Assembly: GCA_009829735.1 (NCBI GenBank)
Contig: CM020618.1
Span: 6,822,627 to 6,886,626, forward strand
Direction: 5' to 3'
Length of the DNA stretch: 64,000 nt
From: Pyropia yezoensis
Taxonomy: Eukaryota > Rhodophyta > Bangiophyceae > Bangiales > Bangiaceae
Shown: positions 10,236-21,739 of the stretch, in pieces
Layout: every line of letters starts with the position of its first letter
Numbering within the stretch: position 1 is the first letter of the stretch
Notes under the pieces: generated by a model
Databases searched by the model: none
Seen by the model: only the letters and a program-made list of their open reading frames with translations
Told to the model about the DNA's origin: nothing
Made by a program: the position numbers and the translations under genes

Positions 10236-11183
10236 ATGGCGATCCAGGGGTTGGAGTCTGACTCCGTGGACGAGCGTATGGAGGACACCTCTTACGGTGT
10301 AGCGTCCGCCGGGACTTCCGGCGGGGGCTCCGCGATCGCTCCGGGGGATGGGACTCCCGCGTCACCCGGCTTTGGGTTGGCGGCGGGATCTCCCCCGGAG
10401 ACGGGCCGCGTCATCCCACGGGAGGCCTTGGGGCGGTGGTTTTACCCCGCTTGGCCTCTAAATGAGGCGGGGTTGACTGTTCTCCGCTGTGGCCGACTTG
10501 GCATAGCGATGAGTCGGGTATGGGACCGCCTACAGGAGAAGTTCCCCCGTAGGGTCGGGTTCCCTCCCGGCTTCAGGAAGGACCAGTTTGCCTTACTGGA
10601 CGAGGACGAAGTCGAAGACGTGCAGCGGGCCAAGGCCATGGTGGACCGTGGGGGAACTATCCCGGGCACCGGCAACGTGCCGACCTTCACTTGGGACGCG
10701 GTGACAACTCGTCCCCCGTACCTTCACGAGGTCAATCCGCACACTCATCACTTTGATGTGCGGATGGAGAAGGACTTCCGGCGAGGTCCCTACTTGGTGA
10801 CCTCGGCTCAACTTGAGTTTCCGCAGCAGTCCGCTGCTAGCAAGGAGCAGTACTACCCCAAGAAGCCCGAGTGGTGGCCTCAAGTTCAGGTGCCCTACGG
10901 GTTTCCGGCGTTGCTACCCCGGTTGCTTGACCACTTCGGCTCCACCATGTTCGTGGCTAGCCCGGACCACCTGGTGTTCGCCATGTTGGCAACCCAGTGG
11001 CTCCTCGAGGTCATGTCGACCTGGGTGTCTTGTGTTCAGCGGCGGGGGATGCTCTGGCATCTTGCCCCCCGGCTTATCCAAGGTTTGGACCAGCTCACCC
11101 CTCAGCTAGTTGCTGAGGGGTGCTCATCAGGACAGCTCACTCTACTTGAGGAGATGCTGCGCCTCCACAAGTTCATCGAGTAG
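10236..11183 (+). CDS. E1 antisense ORF, N-terminal 315 codons, unknown function
   Basis: This ORF lies inside E1 on the strand opposite gag-pol, between the end of pol and the 3' LTR. It starts at an ATG in a good context (GAGCCATGG). After an acidic, Gly/Ser-rich head of about 70 residues comes a globular-looking part: AWPLNEAGLTVLRCGR, then FPPGFRKDQFALLDEDEVED, PTFTWDAV, FRRGPYLVTSAQLEF, ASKEQYYPKKPEWWP and PYGFPALLPRLLDHFG. It ends at TAG 11181-11183, after which the same frame stays open. The segment from PTFTW through YYPK is collinear with similar motifs in the E3 antisense ORF. I recognise no known domain; it is not gag, env, protease or RNase H as far as I can see. Antisense extra ORFs are known in a few plant Ty3/gypsy lineages such as Grande. 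Confidence 0.65.
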   Translation: MAIQGLESDSVDERMEDTSYGVASAGTSGGGSAIAPGDGTPASPGFGLAAGSPPETGRVIPREALGRWFYPAWPLNEAGLTVLRCGRLGIAMSRVWDRLQEKFPRRVGFPPGFRKDQFALLDEDEVEDVQRAKAMVDRGGTIPGTGNVPTFTWDAVTTRPPYLHEVNPHTHHFDVRMEKDFRRGPYLVTSAQLEFPQQSAASKEQYYPKKPEWWPQVQVPYGFPALLPRLLDHFGSTMFVASPDHLVFAMLATQWLLEVMSTWVSCVQRRGMLWHLAPRLIQGLDQLTPQLVAEGCSSGQLTLLEEMLRLHKFIE

Positions 11184-12180
11184 GAGAGCATTGAGCACAA
11201 GTTGCGCCGCTCCTCCCGCGGGCCCAAGGACGATGGCGCACTTCGCCAGTTCGTCTGGGTCGGTCTTGAACTTCACGACGGCCGTGTGGTACTTCGAGAG
11301 GGGTTGGGCATCGGGGACTACCCGTGTGCCCGGGGAGTGGATCGCCACACTGCGCCGCCCCCGGAAAAGGCAATCGTGATGGCGGTACCCTCTCACGATG
11401 ACTACATGACTCAACCCACTGCGGGGGCCCCGAGTAGGGGTCGCAGCTACACTCGGGCACTGCCAACTCGGCGTGCCCCTCCGCTTCCTCCTGTCCCTTT
11501 CCAGCCGCACGGGGACATCCCGATAAGCGTTTGCCGTTGAGTCGTCCACCCCGGTGTCCCCCGACTTGGGGGCCACCCTCTTGACGGTTTATCCCAAGTT
11601 GGTGTTGCCGGCCACGCCTTTGACCTCAGAAATGATGATCACCACGTTGTTGCGCACCATTTCTTGGTTGGCCGCGTCGACCGCAACCCTTCAAGTTTCC
11701 GAGACTCCTCAACTTGAGGAGCGCGCTCGTACTGCGGTGGCGACCGCGAGTTGCGAGTCGGTGGCGGGGTTTATGACGGCCGAGTTGGCTCGTATTGGGT
11801 CTATTGTGCCCCAGCCAGCCCCACTTGGGCGTGGCAAGCGTCGGGCGAGCCGGGCCTACTCGCCTCCTCGCCGTCGTCGCCGTCACTCGCGGCGCTCTCC
11901 CTCCGTGTCGGAAGACGAGTTGTCATATTCCGTCTTGGAGTCCTCTACCCCGTCGGAGTCGGAGTCGGTCCGGCGTCTGCGTCGCCAGCTTGCGCGCAAG
12001 ACCAAGGAGAAGGGTAGCCGCGGTCGTCGCCACTTGCGCGACCATGAGGGGCGCGACGGATCCGACGCAGAGCCGCTGCCCCCGCCGACTGGTGGGGAAC
12101 GTTATCGGCGTGGGTTTCGCCGCTCGCCCCCACGTGAGGGTGAGGGCCGTGGGGTTGGAGAGTCTAGCATTCGTGCCTAG
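11184..12180 (+). pseudogene. E1 antisense ORF, distal part, frame broken
   Basis: Past TAG 11181-11183 the frame continues to a stop at 11538-11540 (it includes RQFVWVGLELHDGRVVL). Coding character then moves to another frame through 12180. That distal part has a helical segment (MMITTLLRTISWLAASTATLQ) followed by a very basic, serine-rich tail with RRRRRHSRRSPS and VRRLRRQLARKTKEKGS, which could be a nuclear-localisation or nucleic-acid-binding tail. It ends 111 bp before the convergent pol terminus at 12292. One nonsense change and one indel would explain the breaks. Function unknown. Confidence 0.55.
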
Positions 12181-12291
12181 TTGGCAGCTGCCTTTGTTGT
12201 GAGAGTGTGAGGGTTAGGGCTGTAGTTAAAAGCCAATCTGCGTACCACTTCGACCTGAAGCACTTTCTTGGCACTGTCACTTGGCCTTCCC

Positions 12292-15200
12292 TCACGTTGA
12301 GGGAGGCCTTTTCGGGTCTATGTCATTCCGGGCGCAGTATGCCCGGACCTTCTCAGCGGGAAGGTCCTCCACGTATTCCCACGTATCATCCTTGGCCTTA
12401 TAGCCGAACCAACGCACCCTCAACATGAGGCGGTTAGTGTCCTCATCCCACCCGTGGTCGATGAACTTATCGAACACGTACTCCTGCGGGCCCTGTTTGG
12501 CCGCAGGTAAAGAGGGCAGGCGCCACGCTTTCAGCGCACGCGCCCAAGCCGGGTCGCCTGCAGGAAGTGGTGCAACGCTTACCACGTCCTGTCCGTTTAC
12601 GGTGCGGACCCCATCGTCACTTTCGATGGTGAACCGCCGTCCATCCGTACGAAGGACCTGGTATGGCCCCTTCGTCTGGAACACCAACTTACCCCCAGTT
12701 GGGGTGTGTGAGTGAGCCAGTACCCAGTCACCCTGCTCGGGGACATGCTTAGCGTTACGCACCTTTTTGTCAAAAGTACGCTTGTAGCGCTTTTGCGCTT
12801 TGTCCATCTCAGCCCTGACTTTAGGGATGAGTTTTTCAAGCCTAGCAGCGAACTCCGCCTTACTCTCAGTGGGACTAGGCGTACTGCCACCATCCTCCCT
12901 AGTTGGGAGCGGCCGCCGCACCTCAATAGACCGCACGCGACGGGGGGTCACAAAAGCGAGGGGTACTTCCCCGGTAGATGAGTGAACCTGCGAATTGTAG
13001 GCAGTCGTAAGAATAGAAATGTGTTCGTCCCACGTTTTCACGTGCTCACTCACATAGTGGCGCAGCTGCCGAACAGTAGTTTTGTTGAGGCGCTCCACCT
13101 GCCCATTAGTTTGTGGGTGGTAGGGGGTGGCATAGATTGCCTGAACCCCCAACATATCCAGCACTCCCTGAAACAGTACGGACGCAAATTGCGGTCCATT
13201 GTCCGATAGTGTACTGTCCGGGATGCCATACGCGGCAACCCAGTGATCTAGGAAGGCTGACACGACCGACATGGCCGTGAGCTCTGCCAGAGGGATCGCT
13301 CGCGTAAGTTTCGTGAAGCGGTCGCAGATGACCAGGAGGTACTGGTTGCCCTCCTTGGTCACTGGCAGGGGCCCAAGGATGTCCATTGCCAATGCGGCAA
13401 AGGGCTCCTTGGCCGGGAACAGTAACATAGCCGTAGTAGGCCGCCGTTCCATCAGACGGTTCTGCGCACAACTTGTGCAGGCAGCCACCCAACTGTAGGT
13501 GTCCACCACCATGGACGGCCAGTAGTACCCGGTCCTCAGGGTCTGGTACAGTTTACTAGACCCCAGGTGTCCACCTGTGGGAGCGTTATGCTCCCTCTCA
13601 AGAATGCTGTCCTTGAGGGATGCGGGGACGACAAGGTGTTCGGTCCCCTGAATTACCCCCCTCCTCAAGAGGAGGCCATCGTCTCCGATAAAGAACCGCG
13701 TCTCCGCCACCGTATCGAGCGTATCCCTCTGCGACTTGCAGAAGGGGTCCTCGGCCTGGGCGTTCACCACCTCGTCCAGGGACAGGGGCAAGTACTTCTT
13801 GTTCCCTGGCGGTTCAGGGTCCAACGCCTCACCCGAGCGCGTGACTACCCCCACGATGGGAATGTCTTCATCGACTGAGTTAGTGCCCAGCCCCTCGGTA
13901 GGTACCCGAGAAAGGCCGTCGGCAAGGGCATGTTGCCTGCCAGGTCGGTACTCAATATCAAAGATGAAGGGTGCCAGTCGCACCTTCCACCTGTTGAGGC
14001 GGGTGTTCGTGCAATCCGTCTTGAAGATGAACTGCAACGCGCGGTGGTCACAGCGGATGAGGAAGTTCTCACCCTCTCGGTAGTGACGAAGTGACGTCAC
14101 CGCTCACACCACTGCGAGTCCTTCCAACTCGGTGACTCCATAGTTCTTCTCAGCCGAGTTCAGCCCCTTGCTGAAGTATCCCACCGGCAAGTACTCCTTG
14201 TCCGGCTGCTGCTGAAGCAACACACAACGGAGTTGGTCGTAAGTAGCATCCACGTCCAGGATGTAGTGGCCCCCCAACCTGGGAATAGCCAAGATAGGGG
14301 GCTTCAGCAGAAGGTCCCGAAGAGTCTCAAAGGATTCCTGCTCCACCCGACTTGGGGGAGGCAGGTTCTTCGGTAGCGTCGAGCTAACTAGCTCATTCAG
14401 CGGCTTCGCCACCTTGGCAAAGCCCTTGGTGAAACGTCGGTACACGTTACACATCCCGAGGAAGCTCCTCATCTGGGTCTGGGTCCGGGGGTACTGAGCC
14501 TTACGGATGGCCCCCAAGTTCTTCTCGTTGGCACTGAGGCGCCCCGGACGGACAACATGTCCCAAGTATTCCACCTCCTGAGTGAAGAGGTGGCACTTAC
14601 TAGCCTTCAGTGACACACTGGCGTCAGCAAGTAGCTTGAACACCTGGCCAAGATGGCCAATGTGCTCCTCCGGACTTCGGGAGAACACAATGATATCGTC
14701 TAGGTACACGAGACTGATCTGCCACCGTACTCCGGCCAGAATCATGTCCATAGCGCACTGGAAAGTTGCCGGCGCGTTGCACAGTCCAAACGGTAGTCGC
14801 CTGCACTGGTAGGTACCACAGTGACAGGTAAAGGTAGTTTTATGCCTGTCTTCCGGGGCAATGGGAATTTACCAATACCCCGCGTTACAGTCTAGGGTAG
14901 AGAACACGTTTGCCTCCCCCAGAGAGTCCAGACAGTCGTCTATCCTAGGTAGGGGATAACTGTCCTTCACCGTTCTCTCGTTGAGCTTACGGTAGTCGAT
15001 ACAGAGCCGTGGGCTCCCATCAACTTTGGGGACAATAACCACCGGACTCGCCCACTCGGCGTTGCTGGCCCCGATCACATCGAGGGCCTCCATGCGAGCG
15101 ACTTGCTCCTTAACGAGGGCCCTTGAACGGGGCCCTCCCCTGTACGGCTGTTGGCGTATAGGGGGTGCACCGGGTTTCAACTCGATTCGGTGTTGGGTGG

Positions 15201-16275
15201 CTCTCATGAGTCCCAATTGACCATCCCACAACTTGTGATATTGGTCCAAGAGGCGTTCAACTTGAACCCTCAACCTGGGTGGAACATTCTCCATGTTCAC
15301 ATGGGGCCGAGGAGAGGCGGCCGACTTGGCTTGGTGCTTCTCCTTTCCGGACTTCGGGTCGCTACTCGCGCCCGCGTTGAGGGTGACCGCTACTACTGGT
15401 CCCTCATGTTGGTCGATATAGCCGAACTTGGCTCCCGACTTGAAGTACTTGGGCGAAGAGCTCAGGTTCATCACCTGAATCCTCCACGGGACTCCGGCCT
15501 TGGAGTCCATCGTGCCAAGGGCAACATGCACTTGGTGCTTGCGAGCAAGACGGGGGTGAGGGTGCACCAACCCGTTCCCCGTATAATCAGTTACAATGTC
15601 AACGTGCGCCACCGAGTTGGGGGGCAACGTGACTTTACGGGATAAACGCAGGGTAGCAGTAAACCCTACTCTCACGGAGCAAACAGGCTTCGACTGCGAG
15701 ACTGTCACAGGAGCCACAGACTTTCCCTTACCAAGGATGGGGATGGTCTCCCCATTCATCAACTTGAGCCAATACTCAGGGCCTCAAATCAAAGGCACTT
15801 GTGTAACAACATAAGGGGTACCCAGAAGCAGGGGTACCGATATATTCTCGACTACTCCATAGGCCACGTCGACCTCATGAGATCCCAACCTAGTTGGTAG
15901 GGTCACGGCACCAACAATGGGAAGTATCCCACCATTAATGTCGATCAGATGGTCAGCTTTAGACCTCCAGCGTTGGAGCTTCATCTCCTTTGGTAGTAGC
16001 GACTTGCGTATCAAGGAGGCTCCTGACCCGGTATCAAGTACGATGCGGGCACAGGAGGCACGGCCGGGGGCTAGTTGCACCCGTCCAGCCACCTGGAAGT
16101 TGTCTCCCGTCAGCACCGCGATTACCCGACGTGGGTTTACGTTCTTGGGGAGTCCTACCCGAGGTGGGCGGACTCCCTTAGGTCGCCGCAGTATCCGGCA
16201 GGGTTGGTTCGTCCTCTTGACCCACTTGGCAGAGGCTGCCGTTGTGAGCTTAGGACGGCCAGCTCCAACGGTCAT
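12292..16275 (-). pseudogene. E1 pol: protease, RT, RNase H, integrase, chromodomain
   Basis: One minus-strand frame carries the whole polyprotein with three in-frame stops. Order: aspartic protease (VLDTGSGASLIRK); stop TGA 15784; RT with RLCIDYRKLNERT, FSTLDCNAGYW; stop TAA 14869 where related elements have Gln; YLDDIIVFS catalytic motif intact; RNase H; stop TGA 14104 where related elements have Trp; then RNase H remainder, the H-H-C-C zinc-binding integrase head (CTSCAQN), the DDE core (MDILGPLP, DNGPQFAS, NGQVERLNK) and a C-terminal chromodomain (LRVRWFGYKAKDDTWEYVEDLP). I saw no frameshift. Two stops are clearly explained by C-to-T or G-to-A changes. It overlaps gag by 26 nt in the +1 frame. 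Encoded enzymes would be cytosolic and nuclear; this copy cannot make them intact. Confidence 0.92.
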
Positions 16276-18220
16276 TCGTTTCCCGCCGACTTGGCGTCTG
16301 AATCCCCGAGGGCGAACGGGAAGACGACGAGTCCGAGGACGACATGTCCGCCCCCTCCGCCGAGGGTGTGGCGACCGTCACTACCGGTACAGGTCCGCCC
16401 TCGCGGCGTGAGCGTACTTCGTTCGTAGCCGACTTCTTACTCGCATTCCTAACAAGTTGTTGAATGCGTTTACTCAACATAGGGCAGTCATATGCCCAGT
16501 GTCCATCGGAGTTGCAGTTCCGACACCGATTGTCAGTTCCCGGAGGGGTCTTCCCGACTGGGGAAGACGACGAGGTACCTTGGGAAGTTCCCACGGCAGC
16601 TATTACCCTCTCCTTGCGGATTCAGCGTGCCTCTCGCAGCTCTCTGGCCTGGCGCGCCTCCTCGCGTTCCTTGGCCAACTCGGACTGACGCTCCTGGCGT
16701 TGTTCCTCCCGCAACTTGCGGTAGGATTCACCTCTGCGGTAGGCGAACCTAGCCAACTCGGCCAGTGTCGCCCGGGCAGTGTTATGCTTCCGGGTCTCCA
16801 TCCGGACTGACAAATGGAGTCCCTCCACAAACCGACTCTTCACCACAGCTTGTGGATGAAGAATCCCACAAAGAATGTTGAGCTTACGAACCCGCTCCGC
16901 AAAGGACAACTCGTCGTCAGTCTCTTCTTGGTGAGCTTCCGTAAACTCCTCGACTTGAGAAGCCAACGCTGCTTCATCCAACATGGCTCTCAACAACCAG
17001 TTGACGAGCTCGAAATAGGACGTCACCTCACCAGCGCCTCCACTTGAGGAACTGGGCATGACGGACATAAGTTCTGTCCGTAGGTCGCCCTTCGTAAGCT
17101 CCTGTAGCATATAGAAGGCCATGCCTTCACTTATGGCACTGTCATCACAGGCTTTTGTGAAACGACGTAGAAGCTCGAAGACACGGAGGGGGGGAGTTCC
17201 ATCCCACTCCGCTTTGTGCCCAAAAGAGTGAAGTGCATTCTTCTTGGCACGGCCCGTGGCTCGGGCCTGAATAGTACCGTACGTCACCGACTTGTTGTGG
17301 AGGGCGTAGGTCTCACAGTCAAAGATCCTCTGGTAGACCGGGTTGGCAACCTGGATCTTGGGCGGCACCTCACGTTGAGGGAAAAGCCGCTGAGGCAATG
17401 GGGTGAGTTGACCCGCAGTGCCTGTCGTCTGCCGCGGCGAGCTTGGTGTAGCCACCGGCGTTTCCGAGGGGAACTCCCCCGTGAAGGGCGTGTGCCCTAC
17501 CGAGAATGTTGTGGCTCCCTCGTTGGGAGTCACAGGGGTCGCCCCCTGTTCGGGGCGACCCGAGACAGGCGTGAGGAGGGATTCCCCCTGCGCCTGCCGG
17601 CTCGAAAGCCCCAATCCGGTCTGGACATTAAGGCCATCTGGCAAACTCGCCACAATCTGATTCAGAATAGTATTCGTCATCGTGACCACCAGGTCCGGCA
17701 AAGTCTGCCGCAACACATTGGTCGCCTCCCGACGGACAGTTTCCGCGAGGAGTGGATTGTGGACTCCAGTTGAGTCTCGGTCCGCCTCCGGGAGTCCACC
17801 TGAGGGGTAACCACGATCCTCAGAGGTCTCAACCGGGGGCATGGGCGCGAGCCCATCGCCGACCAACGGAGGTCCGCCGTCCTCCGAAAGCCTAGTTGGC
17901 GACGGCTCCGAGCCAAAGTTGGTTCCAACCCGAGTGGGACCCGCGGGAACAGTCCTCTCACCTTGGGACGCTCCCGTTGAGTATACCACGCGGTGGCCAG
18001 ACGTCAGCCCACCCACATCAGAAGTGTCACCCGAATGAACTCCCGACTGAGTCGGGGTGGCCTATTGCCCCCCCGTACTTCCAGTCATGCTGGCATGAGG
18101 GACCTCTAGTCCCTCTGCGACCCCAGGTAAACCTACCTGTGTCTCACCAGTATTCGAAGGCACTGAAGTACGTCCGTCACCCGTGTACTCCCCAGACGAC
18201 GGGGGGTCCGAACCAGCCAT
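16250..18220 (-). pseudogene. E1 gag with CCHC zinc knuckle, two in-frame stops
   Basis: The frame starts at an ATG (A at 18220, beginning MAGSDPPSSGEY) and runs to 16250, broken by TAG at 18062 and TGA at 16622. The central part is the retrotransposon capsid-like region (GHKAEWDGTPPLRVFELLRRFTKACDD, then YFELVNWLLRAM), followed by a long Arg/Glu coiled segment (REEQRQERQSELAKEREEA). The nucleocapsid-type knuckle C-x2-C-x4-H-x4-C (CRNCNSDGHWAYDC) lies just after the second stop. Gag packages element RNA. Because zinc knuckle and capsid are in one frame, the stops look like decay and not a designed gag terminus. Confidence 0.88.
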
Positions 18221-18320
18221 GTTGGCTAACAATCCGTATGACACGGTCCAAGTCCACCGTTCCTCTGAGACAGAGGGCCCCCTACACCCGGGTGCACCCG
18301 GAGATAAAGTTTACCTCTGT

Positions 18321-18337
18321 CCCCTGCTGCTCCACCA
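18321..18337 (-). other. E1 primer-binding site
   Basis: TGGTGGAGCAGCAGGGG on the minus strand, two bases inside the 5' LTR. It begins TGG, as expected for pairing with a tRNA CCA end. The same site occurs in E2 and, shortened, in E3. I cannot name the tRNA. Confidence 0.75.
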
Positions 18338-18339
18338 AA

Positions 18340-18807
18340 TGTGGCAAAAACCTCTTGCACACGCGACACCCAAGTTGGGGTGGTGCACAAGGGCTGCCTC
18401 CTGTGTCGGGGGAACCGGAAGAACTGCAAGTCGCACACACTGTATCCCTGTTGTGGGGCAATCCCCCCACTGACAAACAAGAAGATGGTGTGTGGGCCAA
18501 CAGTTTCTTGGTCGGGACGGGGAAGCAAGGCCAAGCCCCGCTGTCCCTCCCCTTATCCCCCCAGGGTCCCCTCAGAATCTCGCCACTCAGAATCTCCCAC
18601 CCCAGCACCCGCCCACCGGGCCACACGAAAAATCAAGACGATAAAAGCAGAAAACCCTCAAATCCAAGTTGGATTTACTACTAAGCTAACTATCCCAGAC
18701 TTAGGGAATATGGACCCAAATGCAGGGGGAGGAATGGGTCAGGCTAGTGGCCTGCCGCCCCTTGCATGGCACGTGCTGCCCCCTACCTGGGGGTCAATAC
18801 TGCCACA
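18340..18807 (-). repeat. E1 5' LTR
   Basis: 468 bp, the same length as 9433-9900. Its outer end (18807) directly joins the RT ORF of a non-LTR element. Confidence 0.93.
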
Positions 18808-21644
18808 GCGATGGCCACGGTGGAGCGTTGCTCCCCTGGCGCCCCGCTGCGGGCACGGTCGGCGCGCGCCACCAGCGCATCACCCAGCGCTCTAAGCGCA
18901 GGCGACGAGGCGCGACAGCGTAGCACGGCGTCCAGCAGCGACGCCAGGGCTGCAGCCGTCACCACCTTGATGCGGCCGCCAATCCCAACACCGCCCATAG
19001 AGACTGGGAGCGGCATGCGCTCCCGCACCGCCTGACGCACCGAGGGGCTGTCCCACGCGTCACGTAGCAGCCCCTCGATGAGCTCTACCGCCTCCCGGTC
19101 CAGTGCGGCCGCCACCTGCGCCGCTGGCACCAGAGGGAGGGCGCGCAGAAAGCAGTTCGCCCGTGGGCCAAGGTTGTAGCGCAGCAACAGCAGCTGCGTC
19201 TGCAGCTCTGACCTCTGCAGGTCTGCAACCGCTCGTGCGAACCGCCGCTCCTCCGCCACCAGGTCCGTGAGCGAGTCGCTCACAAACTCGGCTGTGCCGA
19301 CCGGCACCGAGAATTGGGTCACCCCGCCCGGCCGCCAGTTGGTGACGAAGTCAGCAGGAGGGGGCTGGGGGGTGGGGCACCACGCCGCACACTTGGTGGG
19401 CGCCAGCTCGGCTTCAATTGCCGCCCCCCACGCGCTGGCGTCCCGCATGACGGCGGCCAACGCCTCCGGCGGTGCGGCCACGACCACATCGTCGTGGAAA
19501 CCCTTGACAACGCGCTCGGGGTGCGCCGTGGCCAGGCGGGTCAGCACGAGGTCGATGGCCAGGGCGTGCTGCAGAGGGCCAAGGGGGTCCCCCTGCTGCG
19601 TCCCCCGAGCCGACGGCAGGCAAAGGCGGGACATCAACCCCCCCACGTTTTCCCCTCCAGCTGGGTCCGCCCACCCGTATACGTTGGGGGCGTCCCCGCC
19701 GTACACCCACCGGAAGTAGAAGGAGAGGAGGGGGAAGGCGCGCTCGACCATGGCACGCATGGCCGACCGCGACACCAGGTTGAACGCGTTGGCAAAGTCC
19801 AGCTGCAGGACCGCCTCGTCTGGGTGGAGCGCTAGGTAGGCGTTGAGCTCGTGGAGCGCCCGCTCACACGCGCTCGACACGCCCACACTCAGCTGCAGCG
19901 GCGCGAGAAGCTCTGCCGCCGCGTCCCGCACGGTGCCGACCAGCGCCGAGGCCACCAGCTTCCGAATGACCTCGGGCATGCCGATGGGTCGCAACTTCGG
20001 CAGCCCGTCGGCGCCCAGCCCCCCCGGCTTGGTCAGCAAAAGAAGGTTGGCGCCAGCCAGGGCGTGCGTCGCCATAGGGGGCACCCGCTCCACCGCAGCA
20101 TCGCCCGTCAGCAGCAGCACGACGGAAACCAGCGCGTCCCGCCCGTCGTCGCCGAGCGCGTGCAGGTGCTCCATGCGGGTGCCCGACGGCCCCGGCGCGG
20201 ACCCCTTAGGGGCGCGGCGGATCGCAGTCGTCACGGCGTCCTGCGTGACCGACTGCGGAGTGGCGGCGCGCGCGCCAAACTCGGCTGCCGCGGCCAGCTC
20301 TGCGGGGAACGCCGCCTCGACGCTGGCGGTCGTCGTCTTGGCCGACGACGCCGACGGGTGGAGGGCGAGGGCCTTGGCCCAGATGGCGGCCGTCTGCGGC
20401 GCGAGCGGCGCGTTCTGTTGCGTGCGTAGCGCCGCGCTGAGGCCGCCCTTGCGCACTTGCCGCAGCGCGCGACTCTGCGCCCGGGTCCGGCGCCGCGCGT
20501 CAGCCCGGTCGAGACGGGGAGGGTGAAGGGGGGGGGGGGGAGCCGGTGCGGCGGCCGATGGAGGCGGTGCAGGCGGTGGGGGAGCGCGTGCAGCCGGCCG
20601 CCAGATGCCCGCATTGCGGGCGTCGAGTGCGGCAGAGAAGGAGCCGTCCAGCATAAGGGCGGCGCGCTCCGCGCGCGTAGGCTGTGGGGCGGGGAGGGCG
20701 CCCGGGTGGAGCGGGCAGGGCTCGTGCAGCAGCAGGCTAGGCAAGAGCAGAAGCCAAAGCCAAGCCTGCGGCCGCGCCGGGTCCGTCCGGACCCACTCGA
20801 GAGCCTCGGCCCCGAGCAGGCGCCACGCGCGTAGCAGGGCGGCGGGCACGTGCTGCAGGGTCTGTGCCCCGGAAGCAACGAGGGAGGGCCACGATGCCTC
20901 GTCAGGGGCGACACGAGAAAGGAAGGCCTCTCGGGCAGTCAGCCACTCGGCGGGGGTAGTGAGGTAGCGCTCCATGCCCTCGGTGGGGGCGGAAGCCAAC
21001 GCCGCGCCCGTGGGCGCGGCCGCCCCGGCGGGGCGCGGTGCGGGTGTTGGCAATGGACGCGCCGCTTGCGCACGGTGGCGCCGTGGGATCTGGCGGCACT
21101 GGGCCGCGTGGGCCACCAGGGAGGTCAGGCCACGGCGGCCGCGCACATTACGGTACCCCGGACCGCAGTGGGGGCACTGTAGGGACCCTATGGGCCCTCC
21201 ACGTGGGGGGACGTCGTAGAGATCGCGTCGCACCCCTGTGCCCACCCTCCTAGTGAGGAGGACGGGGCCGATTAGGCTCCTTGGGATTTTACTGGCTTCC
21301 GATTGGTCCCCTCCTATGGAGATGGGACCGGGTCGCCATTGGTTCTGGAGCCCATGTTGGGATTTCCAGTGTATGGGAATTTCCCCTGACCGGAATTGGC
21401 CATTGGTCAATATTCCGGGATGGGATGCATTTGGGGTTTGGATTTTGATTGTGTATTTTGCGTGATTGTGAGATTGGGGAGATCTTGAGTGTTGGCACTG
21501 ATGTCCGGCGGGGCTCCTCTTCCCCGTATCTTGGAGATTCCTGCCCCGCTGGCAGGGATGATCCGTGGGGGAGGGGGCCCTCCGGACATGTTGGAGGGTT
21601 TTGATTGGCTCGCACGTGGCCCGGGTTGGAGGGTTGTGTAGCAT
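18808..21644 (-). pseudogene. non-LTR retrotransposon ORF: zinc finger and reverse transcriptase, 3'-truncated
   Basis: A minus-strand ORF of about 945 codons from ATG 21644 that runs into the E1 LTR. Residues about 157-183 form a C-C-H-C finger (CPHCGPGYRN...AHAAQC), like the N-terminal finger of R2/NeSL-type elements. The RT has RRAPKGSAPGPSGTRMEH, RPIGMPEVIRKLVASAL, motif A LQLDFANAFN, motif B ARGTQQGDPLGPL, a motif C reading FHDD in place of the usual Y/FADD, and motif D APTKCAAW. Then comes MGGVGIGGRIK of the thumb-like region. No downstream endonuclease remains, because the sequence is cut at 18807/18808. The first 140 codons have a different, less GC-rich composition and may be untranslated, so the real start could be nearer the finger. 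It belongs to no clade I can name with certainty. Confidence 0.85.
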
Positions 21645-21739
21645 AATACATAATCACCGATCGGCTTACCTAAAAGGTAGGTACTCGTAATGAGATGGGG
21701 CCAAAACCCCAAATCTGGTTCGAGATGTCAGGGATTTCA

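Larger units (their letters stand above)
9433..18807 (-). mobile_element. E1: complete Ty3/gypsy chromovirus, minus orientation
   Basis: A 9375-bp element bounded by two 468-bp LTRs that begin TGTGGCA and end TGCCACA. In element orientation it reads 5' LTR, primer-binding site, gag, protease-RT-RNase H-integrase-chromodomain, then an extra ORF on the opposite strand, a polypurine tract and the 3' LTR. The LTRs differ at about 11 positions (roughly 2 percent), mostly C/T or G/A, so the insertion is not very recent. gag and pol carry several in-frame stops but few or no frameshifts. The right flank is the RT of a non-LTR element. The flanking pentamers (GCGCC left, GCGAT right) do not form a clean target duplication. 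The C-terminal chromodomain marks it as a chromovirus. Confidence 0.93.
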
